A stretch of DNA of 64,000 nucleotides from Acidobacteriota bacterium (lineage in GTDB: Bacteria; Acidobacteriota; Blastocatellia; Pyrinomonadales; Pyrinomonadaceae), in the NCBI GenBank assembly GCA_019639195.1, contig JAHBSI010000005.1, forward strand, positions 186,001-250,000. The letters are read 5' to 3'. Position 1 is the stretch's first letter; each line of letters starts with the position of its first letter. The translations under genes and the position numbers were made by a program. The notes under the pieces were generated by a model, which saw nothing but the letters and a program-made list of their open reading frames with translations, ran no database searches and had not been told where the DNA came from. Shown here piece after piece: positions 1 through 8,123 of this stretch.

Positions 1-1
1 C

Positions 2-1327
2 GGTTATCGTGCGTCGGGCGTACCGGGAACTCTCGCGGGCTTTGATCTCGCTTTTCGCAAATACGGCTCGGGCAAGGTTAAATGGGCGGATCTCGTCGCA
101 CCTGCCCGCCGTCTTGCGGCAAACGGATACGTGCTCTCGTATAGGCTTGCTCAACTCTTTAAGAGCTACTCAGACGGGCTGTCCAAATACCCCGAGAGCA
201 AACGCATCTTCCTGAATGGCGGAAAATTCTTTGAGGAAGGCGAGCTTTTCAAACAGCCCGATCTTGCCGCAACTTTGGGGCGCATAGAACGGTCGGGCGC
301 ACGCGAATTCTACACGGGCCGGACCGCACAGCTGATCGCTGCTGATATGAAGGCCAACAACGGCCTGATCACGCTCGACGACCTTAAAAATTACCAGGCG
401 AAGGAACGTGAGCCGCTTGTCGGGGATTATCGTGGTTTCAAGATCATCTCGATGCCGCCGCCTAGTTCCGGCGGGATCGTCATGCTCGAAGCCTTGAATA
501 TTCTCGAGGGGTATGACGTTACCGCTATGCAATACAACTCGGCAGAGAAATACCACTATCTTGCCGAAGCGATGCGACGGGCATTCGCGGACCGGGCAGA
601 GTTTATGGGCGACCCTGATTTCGCCGATGTGCCGACGGCGTCTCTCATCTCAAAATCCTATGCCGCAAAACGTCGTGAGTCGATTCAGAAAGACAGAGCG
701 TCCAACAGCAAAGATGTCGGCCACGGCGAGCCGACCGGCCGCGAATCGATGGACACTACGAACTATGCGGTAGTTGACAAGGACGGGATGATGGTCGTCA
801 ACACATACACGATCAACGACCTCTACGGCTCGCAGGTTACAGCCAAAGGCACCGGCATTCTGCTCAATGACGAGATGGATGATTTTGCGGCAAAACCTGG
901 CGAACCGAATATGTTCGGCTTGATCCAGGGCGAGCGAAATGCCGTCAAAGGCGGAAAAAGGCCGCTTTCTTCGATGACGCCCACGATAGTCCTTCGACCG
1001 GATGGCTCGGTCTGGTTCGGCGTCGGAGCTCGAGGCGGGCCGAGGATCATTTCAGCCGTACTTCAGACGGTGATCAATGTCATTGACCACAAGATGGACA
1101 TTCAGGCGGCAATCGACGCTCCTCGTATACACCATCAATGGCTGCCCGACGCGATCATGACCGAGCCGGTGGGTTTTTCTCCGGATACGACCGCGCTCTT
1201 GAAAAGATACGGCCATACGTTGAGCACGGGCTGGGTCGCATCGGCAACCGGATTAATGATCGATAAAAAGGGTGTGAGACTCGGCGCGATTGATTCTCGG
1301 AGCGACGGACTCGCGGTCGGCTACTGA
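2..1327 (+). CDS. ggt: Gamma-glutamyltransferase, 5'-truncated by window edge
   Basis: This is the C-terminal part of a gamma-glutamyltransferase, the N-terminal nucleophile hydrolase that cleaves the gamma-glutamyl bond of glutathione and related peptides, normally exported. The reading frame is open from base 2, with residues GVPGTLAGFDLAFRKYG typical of the large subunit, so the gene begins before the window. The TTNYAVVD motif marks the autocleavage site; the nucleophile threonine is encoded at 755-757, and the small subunit follows with NDEMDDF and the PLSSMTPTIV segment. The end overlaps the convergent zinc-ribbon gene by 7 bp. Family assignment is firm. Because the cell probably makes bacillithiol, the natural substrate need not be glutathione (inference). 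Confidence 0.95.
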   Translation, partial: GYRASGVPGTLAGFDLAFRKYGSGKVKWADLVAPARRLAANGYVLSYRLAQLFKSYSDGLSKYPESKRIFLNGGKFFEEGELFKQPDLAATLGRIERSGAREFYTGRTAQLIAADMKANNGLITLDDLKNYQAKEREPLVGDYRGFKIISMPPPSSGGIVMLEALNILEGYDVTAMQYNSAEKYHYLAEAMRRAFADRAEFMGDPDFADVPTASLISKSYAAKRRESIQKDRASNSKDVGHGEPTGRESMDTTNYAVVDKDGMMVVNTYTINDLYGSQVTAKGTGILLNDEMDDFAAKPGEPNMFGLIQGERNAVKGGKRPLSSMTPTIVLRPDGSVWFGVGARGGPRIISAVLQTVINVIDHKMDIQAAIDAPRIHHQWLPDAIMTEPVGFSPDTTALLKRYGHTLSTGWVASATGLMIDKKGVRLGAIDSRSDGLAVGY

Positions 1328-1899
1328 GGAAGTTTCTTCGCTTCTTCCTGATCAAGCAGGCGTGTTGTTCCTTCGGTAACGCTCGTCGGCTGCAGATCAT
1401 TCGTGTCACGCCAGGCTCCAACACCCGGAGCCCGATATTCCGTCGCCGGCTGGGTATGCTGCGGCGGCAAAGCCATATTCGTCTGGCGGCCGTGGAGGGT
1501 CGCCGGCATTGTCATTGGCTGTGGCGTCGTGCGGAAGGCCGGCGGAATGCCCGAAGCCGGCTTCGAACTTGGCAGGAAGATCAGCGAGCCAAGCAGCCAG
1601 ATCATCGAGCCGAAAATGCCGGTTATAGCCATCATGGCGATCAGTTCTTCAGGCCCGTCCAAAATGGCAAAAAAAGAAGTGGCAAACAATGTAAAGAAAA
1701 TGAACCAACTGACAGCGAAGAAAACGCCGTTCTTTTTGTTAAAGATCTTCGGCGGCGGCTTTTCGGTCAGCTGAGCAAGTTGCGGAAGATAGCCGCCTTG
1801 CGCCACCACCTCGGCGACGAGCGAAAGCGGCAGACCGCACCTCGAGCAGAATTTGGTCTCTTCGGAAGCTTGTTGTTGGCCGCAGCTTGGGCAATGCAT
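1321..1899 (-). CDS. Zinc-ribbon membrane protein
   Basis: This is a 192-residue protein of unknown function. Residues 3-21 form a zinc ribbon (Cys3-x2-Cys6 and Cys18-x2-Cys21). Two hydrophobic segments at about 59-80 and 87-109 look like a transmembrane hairpin. The C-terminal third is rich in Pro, Thr and Gln and probably disordered. The ATG is followed directly by the first Cys-x2-Cys. The stop overlaps the ggt stop by 7 bp on the opposite strand. Zinc-ribbon plus membrane-hairpin proteins of this kind are common and mostly uncharacterised. No function can be assigned. Confidence 0.85.
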   Translation of the reverse strand: MHCPSCGQQQASEETKFCSRCGLPLSLVAEVVAQGGYLPQLAQLTEKPPPKIFNKKNGVFFAVSWFIFFTLFATSFFAILDGPEELIAMMAITGIFGSMIWLLGSLIFLPSSKPASGIPPAFRTTPQPMTMPATLHGRQTNMALPPQHTQPATEYRAPGVGAWRDTNDLQPTSVTEGTTRLLDQEEAKKLPQ

Positions 1900-1992
1900 C
1901 GTATTTTTCTCAGTTTCGCCTTCTTCAGTTCTTGGGCAATGCGACTGAATAAACGAATTCTGTCACGAAAATGTTCAATCGGCAAAAGAAAG

Positions 1993-2463
1993 TTACCTGC
2001 GACGGACCTTATTTCCGGTTTGAAGCTGATAGATCGCCGCCGCACGGCCTAGATAATGATCTGCAGTTGCGGCCGTCTCAAGCAGCAGCGTGAATATCGA
2101 CGTAAGTTTTTCGGGGGCGGGAAGTTCGCGTTTAAGGTCTTCGTCAGAGGTGAGGAAAGCGAGACCGTGGCGGCGGGTTTCCGCGACCTCGTCAAGATAT
2201 TCGAGGATGAGTTCGTGGGTAGAAAGTTTCTCGGGAAGTGTCCATTCGAAGGGATCGTCCCACAAACGCGTGGTGATCCCGCCAAACGTCTGCTCTACGA
2301 CCGCCGCTGACCGCAAAAGGCAAGTTCCCATGCTCATACACGGCAGTTCGACCGACCCAATATCGGTAAAGAGCCCTTCGGCCGGGATCAGTCCGAGCAG
2401 GACGCGAGTTTCCGAATCGATCTGCTCGAACTTCCGGCCAAAGCCGTCTATCAGGTCACGCAT
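1993..2463 (-). CDS. Putative DinB/YfiT-like four-helix protein
   Basis: This 156-residue protein looks entirely helical. Its layout, with helices around a THEL segment near the middle and a final TADHYLGRAAAIYQL helix, resembles the DinB/YfiT-like metal-binding four-helix bundle. Histidines in THEL, RRHG and ADHYLG could be metal ligands, but this is a resemblance by eye and not a firm match. No signal peptide or membrane segment is seen. It starts 25 bp after the upstream lipoprotein stop on the same strand, so the two may be co-transcribed. The gene is probably real; the family call is weak. Confidence 0.55.
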   Translation of the reverse strand: MRDLIDGFGRKFEQIDSETRVLLGLIPAEGLFTDIGSVELPCMSMGTCLLRSAAVVEQTFGGITTRLWDDPFEWTLPEKLSTHELILEYLDEVAETRRHGLAFLTSDEDLKRELPAPEKLTSIFTLLLETAATADHYLGRAAAIYQLQTGNKVRRR

Positions 2464-2488
2464 AGAAGAGGAGAGATTGCGAAAACGA

Positions 2489-2860
2489 TCATCGGCCCTT
2501 ATACCGACGCTCTTTTTCGAAAATTCCGAGGCCGTAATTTCTGCCTTTATAGCTTACGCCGGTGCCTACCGTGCCGCTAATTCCGATCCGCGAGCCTCTT
2601 GCCGGTACGTTCCTATCCGTGACGACCCAGATCGAGCCCGTGCCGTCATCGATCTTGTAGGCTCCTCCGGATATGCCGGTTCCCGGGATCGACAGGCCAT
2701 AGCTGTCCGTTACGGTCCCAATGATGCCGACCTCTTTATTCTGATAACGCGACGGATTTGCGTTGATCTCGGCGATCGACCTCTTTTCCGGACAGGCTGC
2801 GGCAAAAAGTGCCAGGCCTGCGACAGCGACAATGATCAGCGAACGAGTGATTGCTTTCAT
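2489..2860 (-). CDS. Small lipoprotein with OB-fold-like domain
   Basis: This is a 123-residue lipoprotein. The signal peptide ends in a lipobox (FAAAC, lipidated Cys23). The mature part (PSRYQNKEVGIIGTV, then IDDGTGSIWVVTD, then ISGTVGTG) reads as a small OB-fold beta-barrel like those in bacterial tRNA_anti-like and YgiW-like exported proteins. The ATG at 2860 was chosen over an in-frame TTG at 2872 because that TTG lies within the ribosome binding site GGAGA, which sits at the correct distance from this ATG. Function is unknown. It is probably periplasmic-facing and binds a small ligand or oligosaccharide (inference). Confidence 0.8.
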   Translation of the reverse strand: MKAITRSLIIVAVAGLALFAAACPEKRSIAEINANPSRYQNKEVGIIGTVTDSYGLSIPGTGISGGAYKIDDGTGSIWVVTDRNVPARGSRIGISGTVGTGVSYKGRNYGLGIFEKERRYKGR

Positions 2861-2948
2861 TTTTCTCTCCAAATTGTTTTTTGAGCCAAAAGGCCTCTGA
2901 GGAGAGATTCAAATTTCGGCAGAAAGGTTTGCAGGCAATTGCTGCGGT

Positions 2949-3263
2949 CTAGCCGAGTTTTACTGCCGTTCCGTACGCAAGAACTTCCGTTGAGCCTTGC
3001 CCGAACTCGGTCGCGTCATAGCGCATCGCGATCACCGCGTCGGCGCCAATGTCATGAGCATGCTGCACCATACGATTGAACGCCTCCATGCGCGCATGTT
3101 CGCAAACTTCGGCCCATTCCTCGATATTGCCGCCGGCGATCGACTTGAGCCCGCCGATAATGCCGCGGCCAATGCCTGTCGCCCGAACAACAATTCCGCG
3201 AACGACACCTAGATACTGGTTGATCCGGCGTCCTTCGATCTCCATTCCGGTTGTAACTATCAT
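2949..3263 (-). CDS. YbjQ/UPF0145 family protein
   Basis: This 104-residue protein matches the YbjQ (UPF0145, heavy-metal-binding-like) family along its whole length. It has the N-terminal TTGMEIEGRRINQYLGVVRG strand, the GGLKSIAGGN turn, the EEWAEVCEHARMEAFNRMV helix, and the final DAVIAMRYD and EVLAYGTAV strands. Members form pentamers, and their function is unknown. The start lies 29 bp downstream of the encoded CCA end of the tRNA-Glu gene on the same strand, so read-through from the tRNA promoter is possible. Confidence 0.9.
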   Translation of the reverse strand: MIVTTGMEIEGRRINQYLGVVRGIVVRATGIGRGIIGGLKSIAGGNIEEWAEVCEHARMEAFNRMVQHAHDIGADAVIAMRYDATEFGQGSTEVLAYGTAVKLG

Positions 3264-3291
3264 AGCTTTATGAATTCAAACGAGAGAGCGG

Positions 3292-3366
3292 TGGTAGCGC
3301 CTACGGGAATCGAACCCGTCTTTCAAGATTGAGAATCTTGCGTCCTAACCGATAGACGAAGGCGCC
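3292..3366 (-). tRNA. tRNA-Glu (anticodon CUC)
   Basis: The sequence folds as a full cloverleaf. The 7-bp acceptor stem has a G1-U72 wobble. The D arm has a GTC/GAC stem. The anticodon stem CAAGA/TCTTG has loop TTCTCAA, giving anticodon CUC. There is a 4-nt variable region and a T arm of ACGGG/CCCGT with loop TTCGATT. The discriminator is A and the terminal CCA is encoded (complement of 3292-3294). It reads GAG codons. Confidence 0.95.
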
Positions 3367-3386
3367 AATTGAACTGACGAATCGAA

Positions 3387-3416
3387 AGTATAGAACAAAC
3401 GACCAGAAAAGAGCAA
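3387..3416 (-). promoter_or_regulatory. Putative promoter of tRNA-Glu
   Basis: On the minus strand a -35-like TTGCTC (complement of 3411-3416) and a -10-like TATACT (complement of 3387-3392) are separated by 18 bp. The -10 ends about 20 bp before the tRNA 5' end. Spacing and sequence fit a housekeeping sigma-factor promoter. Confidence 0.5.
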
Positions 3417-3455
3417 TTTGAGGCCGCCACCCAGAGGAGTCCGGGTCGCCTCAAA
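3417..3455. other. Stem-loop upstream of the tRNA promoter
   Basis: Arms TTTGAGGC (3417-3424) and GCCTCAAA (3448-3455) pair perfectly, with a further imperfect inner stem, directly upstream of the tRNA -35 box. There is no T-run on either side. Its role is unknown. The rest of the stretch 3456-3734 shows no gene, only the possible promoter of the next gene. Confidence 0.4.
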
Positions 3456-3498
3456 CAAGAGGGAACCGCAACGGCAGCCCACTCAAACTTAGAAAATT

Positions 3499-3528
3499 TG
3501 GACAAAAGTGCGTCAACTTTAGTATGAT
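3499..3528 (+). promoter_or_regulatory. Possible promoter of the secreted protein gene
   Basis: A -35-like TGGACA (3499-3504) is followed after 18 bp by a -10-like TATGAT (3523-3528). This would give a leader of roughly 200 nt before the coding start at 3735. It is a sequence match only, with no supporting context. Confidence 0.3.
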
Positions 3529-3734
3529 TGATAACCGATGATTGGCTAATGGGCCGATCCAGGACAGCCGGATCTTTGGAAGATCCATCACCCAAACCTT
3601 TAATTCGTATCCATTCCCGCGTCTCGATCGACACTCTTCGGAGGCATCTCCGTCTTTTGGGCGCGAATCAGTTCCCGCGATCCCGCGTGAGTTTTTTCGT
3701 TTGAGGATCGCTTCGAAATACAAGGAGGAAATTC

Positions 3735-4169
3735 ATGAAAAAGACGTTATTGTTCGTCACCGCTGCATTTGTGGTCGCACTTTCGATCACTGCCGCAAGC
3801 GCCCAAGAGAAGTTTTCCAAAGTAGTGACCGATGCGGATCGCTGGGACGCGATCGAGTACAGTGCTCCGCCGGAGTGTTCGCTCTCCCCTGAAGAGTGCG
3901 CGGTCAAGATGCTTACCGAGCTAAAGATCGATGTCGGCAGCGAGCCCAAGTTTAGTGTCTATCCATTAGGAGAAACGAATGACGGGAACGTAACCGTCGT
4001 CTTTGTTTCACGATTTGTCGATGATGACGAATTGGTGCTGGGTAAGTTGTTCCGTCTGGAGTTGGAAAGGAGCGACGCTGCTGACACGTCGTACAGCCTC
4101 GATGGCTTGGGCGTGATGTTCCAATGCATGAATGGACCGGTAGGCTGGCGAAAGACGCCATGCCAATGA
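3735..4169 (+). CDS. Small secreted protein, unknown function
   Basis: This 144-residue protein has a clear Sec signal peptide (MKKTLLFVTAAFVVALSITA, with cleavage likely after ASA at about residue 23). The mature part has four cysteines (PPECSL and EECAV; FQCMN and TPCQ), which suggests two disulfides and an extracytoplasmic location. The start is set by a strong ribosome binding site, AAGGAGG, 7 bp upstream of the ATG. It stands alone between a tRNA on the other strand and a strong terminator, so it is a single-gene unit. No family is recognised. Confidence 0.8.
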   Translation: MKKTLLFVTAAFVVALSITAASAQEKFSKVVTDADRWDAIEYSAPPECSLSPEECAVKMLTELKIDVGSEPKFSVYPLGETNDGNVTVVFVSRFVDDDELVLGKLFRLELERSDAADTSYSLDGLGVMFQCMNGPVGWRKTPCQ

Positions 4170-4193
4170 ACCTGTATCAGGCTCCTGAGCAGT

Positions 4194-4223
4194 GCCCGGA
4201 CATGAGGTTCGGGCCTTTTTTTT
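4194..4223 (+). terminator. Intrinsic terminator after the secreted protein gene
   Basis: Stem GCCCGGAC / GTTCGGGC (8 bp, one G-U) with loop ATGAG is followed by CTTTTTTTT. Confidence 0.9.
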
Positions 4224-4345
4224 GCCTGCCGAGTGTCAGCTCCCGTTGCCCGCGAACTGGCTCGACAATCTGAGGTTGATCCGATAAACTAATCGTTGAC
4301 AGCAGTGGTGAGTTATTGCGACTTGCGGCCACGTAAAAAAAGCGG

Positions 4346-4449
4346 CTAAACAGCAGAGAGATCAATGTTTTGTTTAGACTCTGTGCTGCATTGTGGTACA
4401 GAGTTTTTTAGTTTGCGAGCGGACGGCGGTGCTCTGTATGGACGTCCGG
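4346..4449 (+). promoter_or_regulatory. Structured 5' leader of metH, possible attenuator
   Basis: Three hairpins lie between 4346 and the metH start. First, CTAAACA (4346-4352) pairs with TGTTTAG (4371-4377). Second, ACTCTGT (4378-4384) pairs with ACAGAGT (4398-4404), followed by a T-run at 4404-4409, so it looks like an intrinsic terminator. Third, CGGACG pairs with CGTCCG just before the ribosome binding site. CAGCAGAG (4351-4358) could instead pair with CTCTGTGCTG (4379-4388), which would disrupt the first two. No known SAM, SAH or cobalamin riboswitch consensus is recognised. Mutually exclusive pairing suggests conditional termination (inference). Confidence 0.4.
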
Positions 4450-4460
4450 CAAGGATTTGA

Positions 4461-7400
4461 ATGGCACAAGATTTCCTAGAGCTTCTGAGAGACAAGATCA
4501 TCGTTTTTGACGGCGCGATGGGTGTGAGCCTTCAGGCGATGAATCTCTCGATCGACGATTGGGGCGGGCCGAATTTTGAGAATTGTTCGGAGAATCTGCT
4601 TTACACCCGGCCGGATGCGGTCGAGCGGGTGCACACGAGCTTTCTCGATATCGGCTGCGATGTGATCGAGACAAACAGCTTTGGCGGTAGCGAGGTGGTT
4701 CTTAGCGAATTCGGCATTGCGGACAAGACATACGACGTAAACAAAAAGGCGGCAGCGATCGCGAAGCGACTCGCGAACGACTATTCTACGCACGATCATC
4801 CGCGTTTTGTTGCCGGTTCCATCGGCCCGGGAACAAAACTGCCAACGCTCGGGCATATCACGTATCGAGCATTGAAAGACGCTTACCGCGAACAGGTACG
4901 TGGGCTGATCGACGGAGGAAGCGATGTGCTCATCGTCGAAACGTGCCAGGACCTGCTTCAGACAAAGGCGGCACTAGCGGCGATCTTCGATCACTTTGAA
5001 AAGACAAGGTCGCGGATCCCCGTGATCGCACAGGTGACGATCGAGGTTTTTGGCACGATGCTGAACGGCACTGAGATCGGTGCGGCGCTCACGTCCCTCG
5101 AACCCTTTCCCATCGACGTCGTCGGAATGAACTGCGGCACCGGACCGAAGCATATGACGGATAGTTTCCGGCACTTGTGCGAGAATTCGCCGCTTCCGGT
5201 ATCGATATTGCCAAACGCGGGCTTGCCGGAGGTAAAGGACGGCCAGCAGCATTACGACGAGACACCGGAGAGCTTTGCGGACCAGGTCGAAGCTTTCGCG
5301 AAGGATTTTGGTGCGAATATCGTCGGCGGATGCTGCGGCACGACGCCGGAGCATATAAGACTGCTCGTCGAACGTCTCGGCAGCCTTTCACCCAAAGAAC
5401 GAAATGCAAAGCTTGCTCCGTCGGCCTCCTCGATCTATTTCCAACAGCCTTTCACGCAGGACGCGTCTTTCCTGATCGTCGGCGAACGCGTCAATGCCTC
5501 CGGCTCGAAGAAGATGCGTGACCTTCTCGACGCCGAAGATTGGGACGGGCTCGTGAACCTTGCGAAATCGCAGGAAAAGGAAGGAGCTCACATCCTCGAC
5601 GTAAACGTGGATTTTGTGGGACGCGACGGTGTCGCTGATATGCACGAGCTTGCAAAACGGCTTGTGACGAACGTCAAGATCCCCCTGATGTTCGATTCCA
5701 CCGAGTGGGAAAAAATGGAGGCGGGCCTCGAACACGCAGGCGGCAAATCGATCCTGAATTCGACGAATTACGAGGATGGCGAGGAGCGTTTTGTTAAGCT
5801 CCTCGAGCTCGCGAAAGAATTCGGTGCAAGCATCGTCATCGGCCTTATTGATGAGACCGGAATGGCTCGGAGTGCCGAAGATAAGATCAGGATCGCTCGT
5901 CGGGCTTACAAGCAGGCGACGGAATTCGGCATCGAGGCTCACGATATATTCTTTGATCCGCTTGCGCTGCCGATCTCGACCGGTATTGAGGAAGATCGCA
6001 AGAACGCCGACGAGACGATAACCGCGATCCGCCAGATCCGTGAAGAGATGCCCGAGGCGAACATCATTCTCGGTGTGTCGAACATCTCGTTCGGTTTGAG
6101 CCCGGCGGCGAGGATCGTGCTCAATTCGGTATTCCTGCACGACGCGGTCGAGGCAGGGATGAATTCGGCGATCGTCAACGCGTCGAAGATCCTGCCGCTG
6201 ATACGCTTTAACGAGCACGAGATCGAGACGGCCCGCGATCTGATATACGATCGGCGGAAATTTGGTGCGGAAACTCCGGACGGCGAAGCCGCGATCTGCA
6301 CATACGATCCGCTCGTCGAGTTCACGACCCTTTTTGAAGGCAAGACTGCCCAGTCTATCAAGCCCGATATATCGAACCTTCCGGTCGAAGATAGGCTCAA
6401 AGAGCATATTATCGAAGGCGAAAAGATCGGTCTTGAGGACTCGCTCAAAGAGGCACTCGAAACTTATCCGCCGCTCGAGATCATCAACAATATTCTGCTA
6501 GACGGAATGAAAACGGTCGGCGACCTTTTCGGTTCCGGCCAGATGCAGCTGCCGTTCGTACTGCAGTCTGCAGAGGCGATGAAGGCGGCGGTCCGATTTC
6601 TCGAACCGTTTCTTGACCGTGTCGAAGGTATCGAAAAGGGAACTCTCGTCCTTGCAACCGTAAAGGGCGATGTGCACGACATCGGAAAGAATCTCGTCGA
6701 TATCATCTTGACCAACAACGGCTACAAGGTCGTAAATCTCGGCATCAAACAGCCGATCGACGATATTCTGCGTGCGTTCGAAGAATCAAAGGCTGACGCG
6801 ATCGGTATGAGCGGCTTGCTTGTGAAATCCACGCTTGTGATGCGCGACAACCTAGAGTTGATGAACACGCGGAGCATAAACGCACCGGTCATTCTCGGCG
6901 GTGCGGCCCTGAATCGTCGCTACGTCGATCAGGACCTGATACCGCTTTACGAAGGTGAACTTTTCTACGCTCGCGATGCCTTCGATGGCCTGCATGCGAT
7001 GGACAAGCTTACATCGGGAGATGTCGCACAGGCGGCAGCGGCCTCGGCGACGGAAGCTGCCGTGACGGTTGCGGAAACGCCAACGTCCGACAGCGAAGAT
7101 CTGGTCGGCGAAGATGCCAAATTGGGCGTCAATGCCGCCGAGCAGGTTCGCAAGCGTGCAAGCGGTTCGACGAAACACACCACACGCTCCGAGATCTCGC
7201 AGGATGTGCCGATCCCGACACCGCCCTTTTTCGGTTCAAAGGTCGTCGAGATCAAGGACCTCACAAAGATCTTTGATTTCGTAAACGAAACCGCGCTTTT
7301 TAAGGGGCAATGGCAATACAAACAGGGCCGGATGAAGCCCGATGAATACGCAAAGATCATTGCCGATGAGGTGCGGCCGCGTTTTGAGGAACTCAAAGCC

Positions 7401-8018
7401 GATGCGATCCGCAACAAGCTTCTCGAGGCGAGGGTCGTTTATGGCTACTTCCATTGTCAGTCCGATGGGAACGATCTGATCATCTACAACGAAGATCAAA
7501 AGACGGAGCGTCTGCGCTTCAACTTCCCGAGGCAGCCGCTCGAACAACGCGGCGGCAAGAACTTGTGCCTTGCCGACTATTTCGCCTCTGTTGAATCCGG
7601 CAAGATGGATGTTGTTGCATTTGACCTTGTGACGATGGGAAGCCGTGCGAGCGAACATTCGGCAAAGCTCTTTGCGGCAGACAATTATACGGATTATCTG
7701 CTGTTTCACGGCCTCTCGGTCGAATCCGCCGAAGCTTTTGCAGAGATGTGGCATAAGCGAATTCGCGAAGAGCTTGGTATCGCGGGTCAGGATGCCCCCG
7801 AGCTCGCAAAGCTCTTTCACCAGGGTTATCAAGGTTCGCGATACAGCTTTGGCTATCCGGCGTGCCCTGATCTTGAGGAGCAGGCAAAGATCTTTGAGCT
7901 TCTTGATCCGTCGAGGATCGGTGTTGAACTAAGCGAGGAATTCCAGCTTCATCCTGAACAATCGACCTCAGCGATCGTACTTCATCATCCGGAGGCGAAG
8001 TACTTTAATATCGAGTAA
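4461..8018 (+). CDS. metH: Cobalamin-dependent methionine synthase MetH
   Basis: This enzyme transfers the methyl group of methyltetrahydrofolate through cobalamin to homocysteine. All four modules are present in 1185 residues (the E. coli enzyme has about 1230). The homocysteine domain covers about 1-310, with zinc ligands Cys225, Cys291 and Cys292 (NCGTGP and GGCCGTTP). The pterin-binding domain covers about 330-610 (GERVNASGSKKMRDL). The B12 cap and Rossmann domains run to about 870, with DVHDIG and cobalt-ligand His739. An Ala/Thr-rich linker covers about 860-915. The C-terminal AdoMet activation domain follows (RYSFGYPACPDLEEQ). The activation domain implies reductive reactivation by a flavodoxin-type donor. 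It is monocistronic, behind the structured leader at 4346-4449 and ahead of a bidirectional terminator. Confidence 0.98.
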   Translation: MAQDFLELLRDKIIVFDGAMGVSLQAMNLSIDDWGGPNFENCSENLLYTRPDAVERVHTSFLDIGCDVIETNSFGGSEVVLSEFGIADKTYDVNKKAAAIAKRLANDYSTHDHPRFVAGSIGPGTKLPTLGHITYRALKDAYREQVRGLIDGGSDVLIVETCQDLLQTKAALAAIFDHFEKTRSRIPVIAQVTIEVFGTMLNGTEIGAALTSLEPFPIDVVGMNCGTGPKHMTDSFRHLCENSPLPVSILPNAGLPEVKDGQQHYDETPESFADQVEAFAKDFGANIVGGCCGTTPEHIRLLVERLGSLSPKERNAKLAPSASSIYFQQPFTQDASFLIVGERVNASGSKKMRDLLDAEDWDGLVNLAKSQEKEGAHILDVNVDFVGRDGVADMHELAKRLVTNVKIPLMFDSTEWEKMEAGLEHAGGKSILNSTNYEDGEERFVKLLELAKEFGASIVIGLIDETGMARSAEDKIRIARRAYKQATEFGIEAHDIFFDPLALPISTGIEEDRKNADETITAIRQIREEMPEANIILGVSNISFGLSPAARIVLNSVFLHDAVEAGMNSAIVNASKILPLIRFNEHEIETARDLIYDRRKFGAETPDGEAAICTYDPLVEFTTLFEGKTAQSIKPDISNLPVEDRLKEHIIEGEKIGLEDSLKEALETYPPLEIINNILLDGMKTVGDLFGSGQMQLPFVLQSAEAMKAAVRFLEPFLDRVEGIEKGTLVLATVKGDVHDIGKNLVDIILTNNGYKVVNLGIKQPIDDILRAFEESKADAIGMSGLLVKSTLVMRDNLELMNTRSINAPVILGGAALNRRYVDQDLIPLYEGELFYARDAFDGLHAMDKLTSGDVAQAAAASATEAAVTVAETPTSDSEDLVGEDAKLGVNAAEQVRKRASGSTKHTTRSEISQDVPIPTPPFFGSKVVEIKDLTKIFDFVNETALFKGQWQYKQGRMKPDEYAKIIADEVRPRFEELKADAIRNKLLEARVVYGYFHCQSDGNDLIIYNEDQKTERLRFNFPRQPLEQRGGKNLCLADYFASVESGKMDVVAFDLVTMGSRASEHSAKLFAADNYTDYLLFHGLSVESAEAFAEMWHKRIREELGIAGQDAPELAKLFHQGYQGSRYSFGYPACPDLEEQAKIFELLDPSRIGVELSEEFQLHPEQSTSAIVLHHPEAKYFNIE

Positions 8019-8041
8019 GGTAGCGATATCAGCAACAAAAC

Positions 8042-8078
8042 AAAGAAGCTGTTCGAGGCGAACTCGAACAGCTTCTTT
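8042..8078. terminator. Bidirectional terminator between metH and the metalloprotease
   Basis: AAAGAAGCTGTTCGAG (8042-8057) pairs with CTCGAACAGCTTCTTT (8063-8078) across a 5-nt loop. T-runs follow on the plus strand and A-runs precede, so it can serve both convergent genes. Confidence 0.92.
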
Positions 8079-8123
8079 TTCTATGTCTCCGACGCAAAGA
8101 CCGGAGAGCGATGCTTATTGAGA

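Noticed and set aside
4224..4460. Cobalamin or SAM riboswitch upstream of metH
   Set aside because: No B12-box or SAM-I/II core was recognised. The region is reported only as an unclassified structured leader.
5388..6407. Open frame of 339 codons antisense to metH
   Set aside because: It lies fully within the pterin-binding region of MetH, whose protein sequence is strongly conserved. The reverse translation has no domain.
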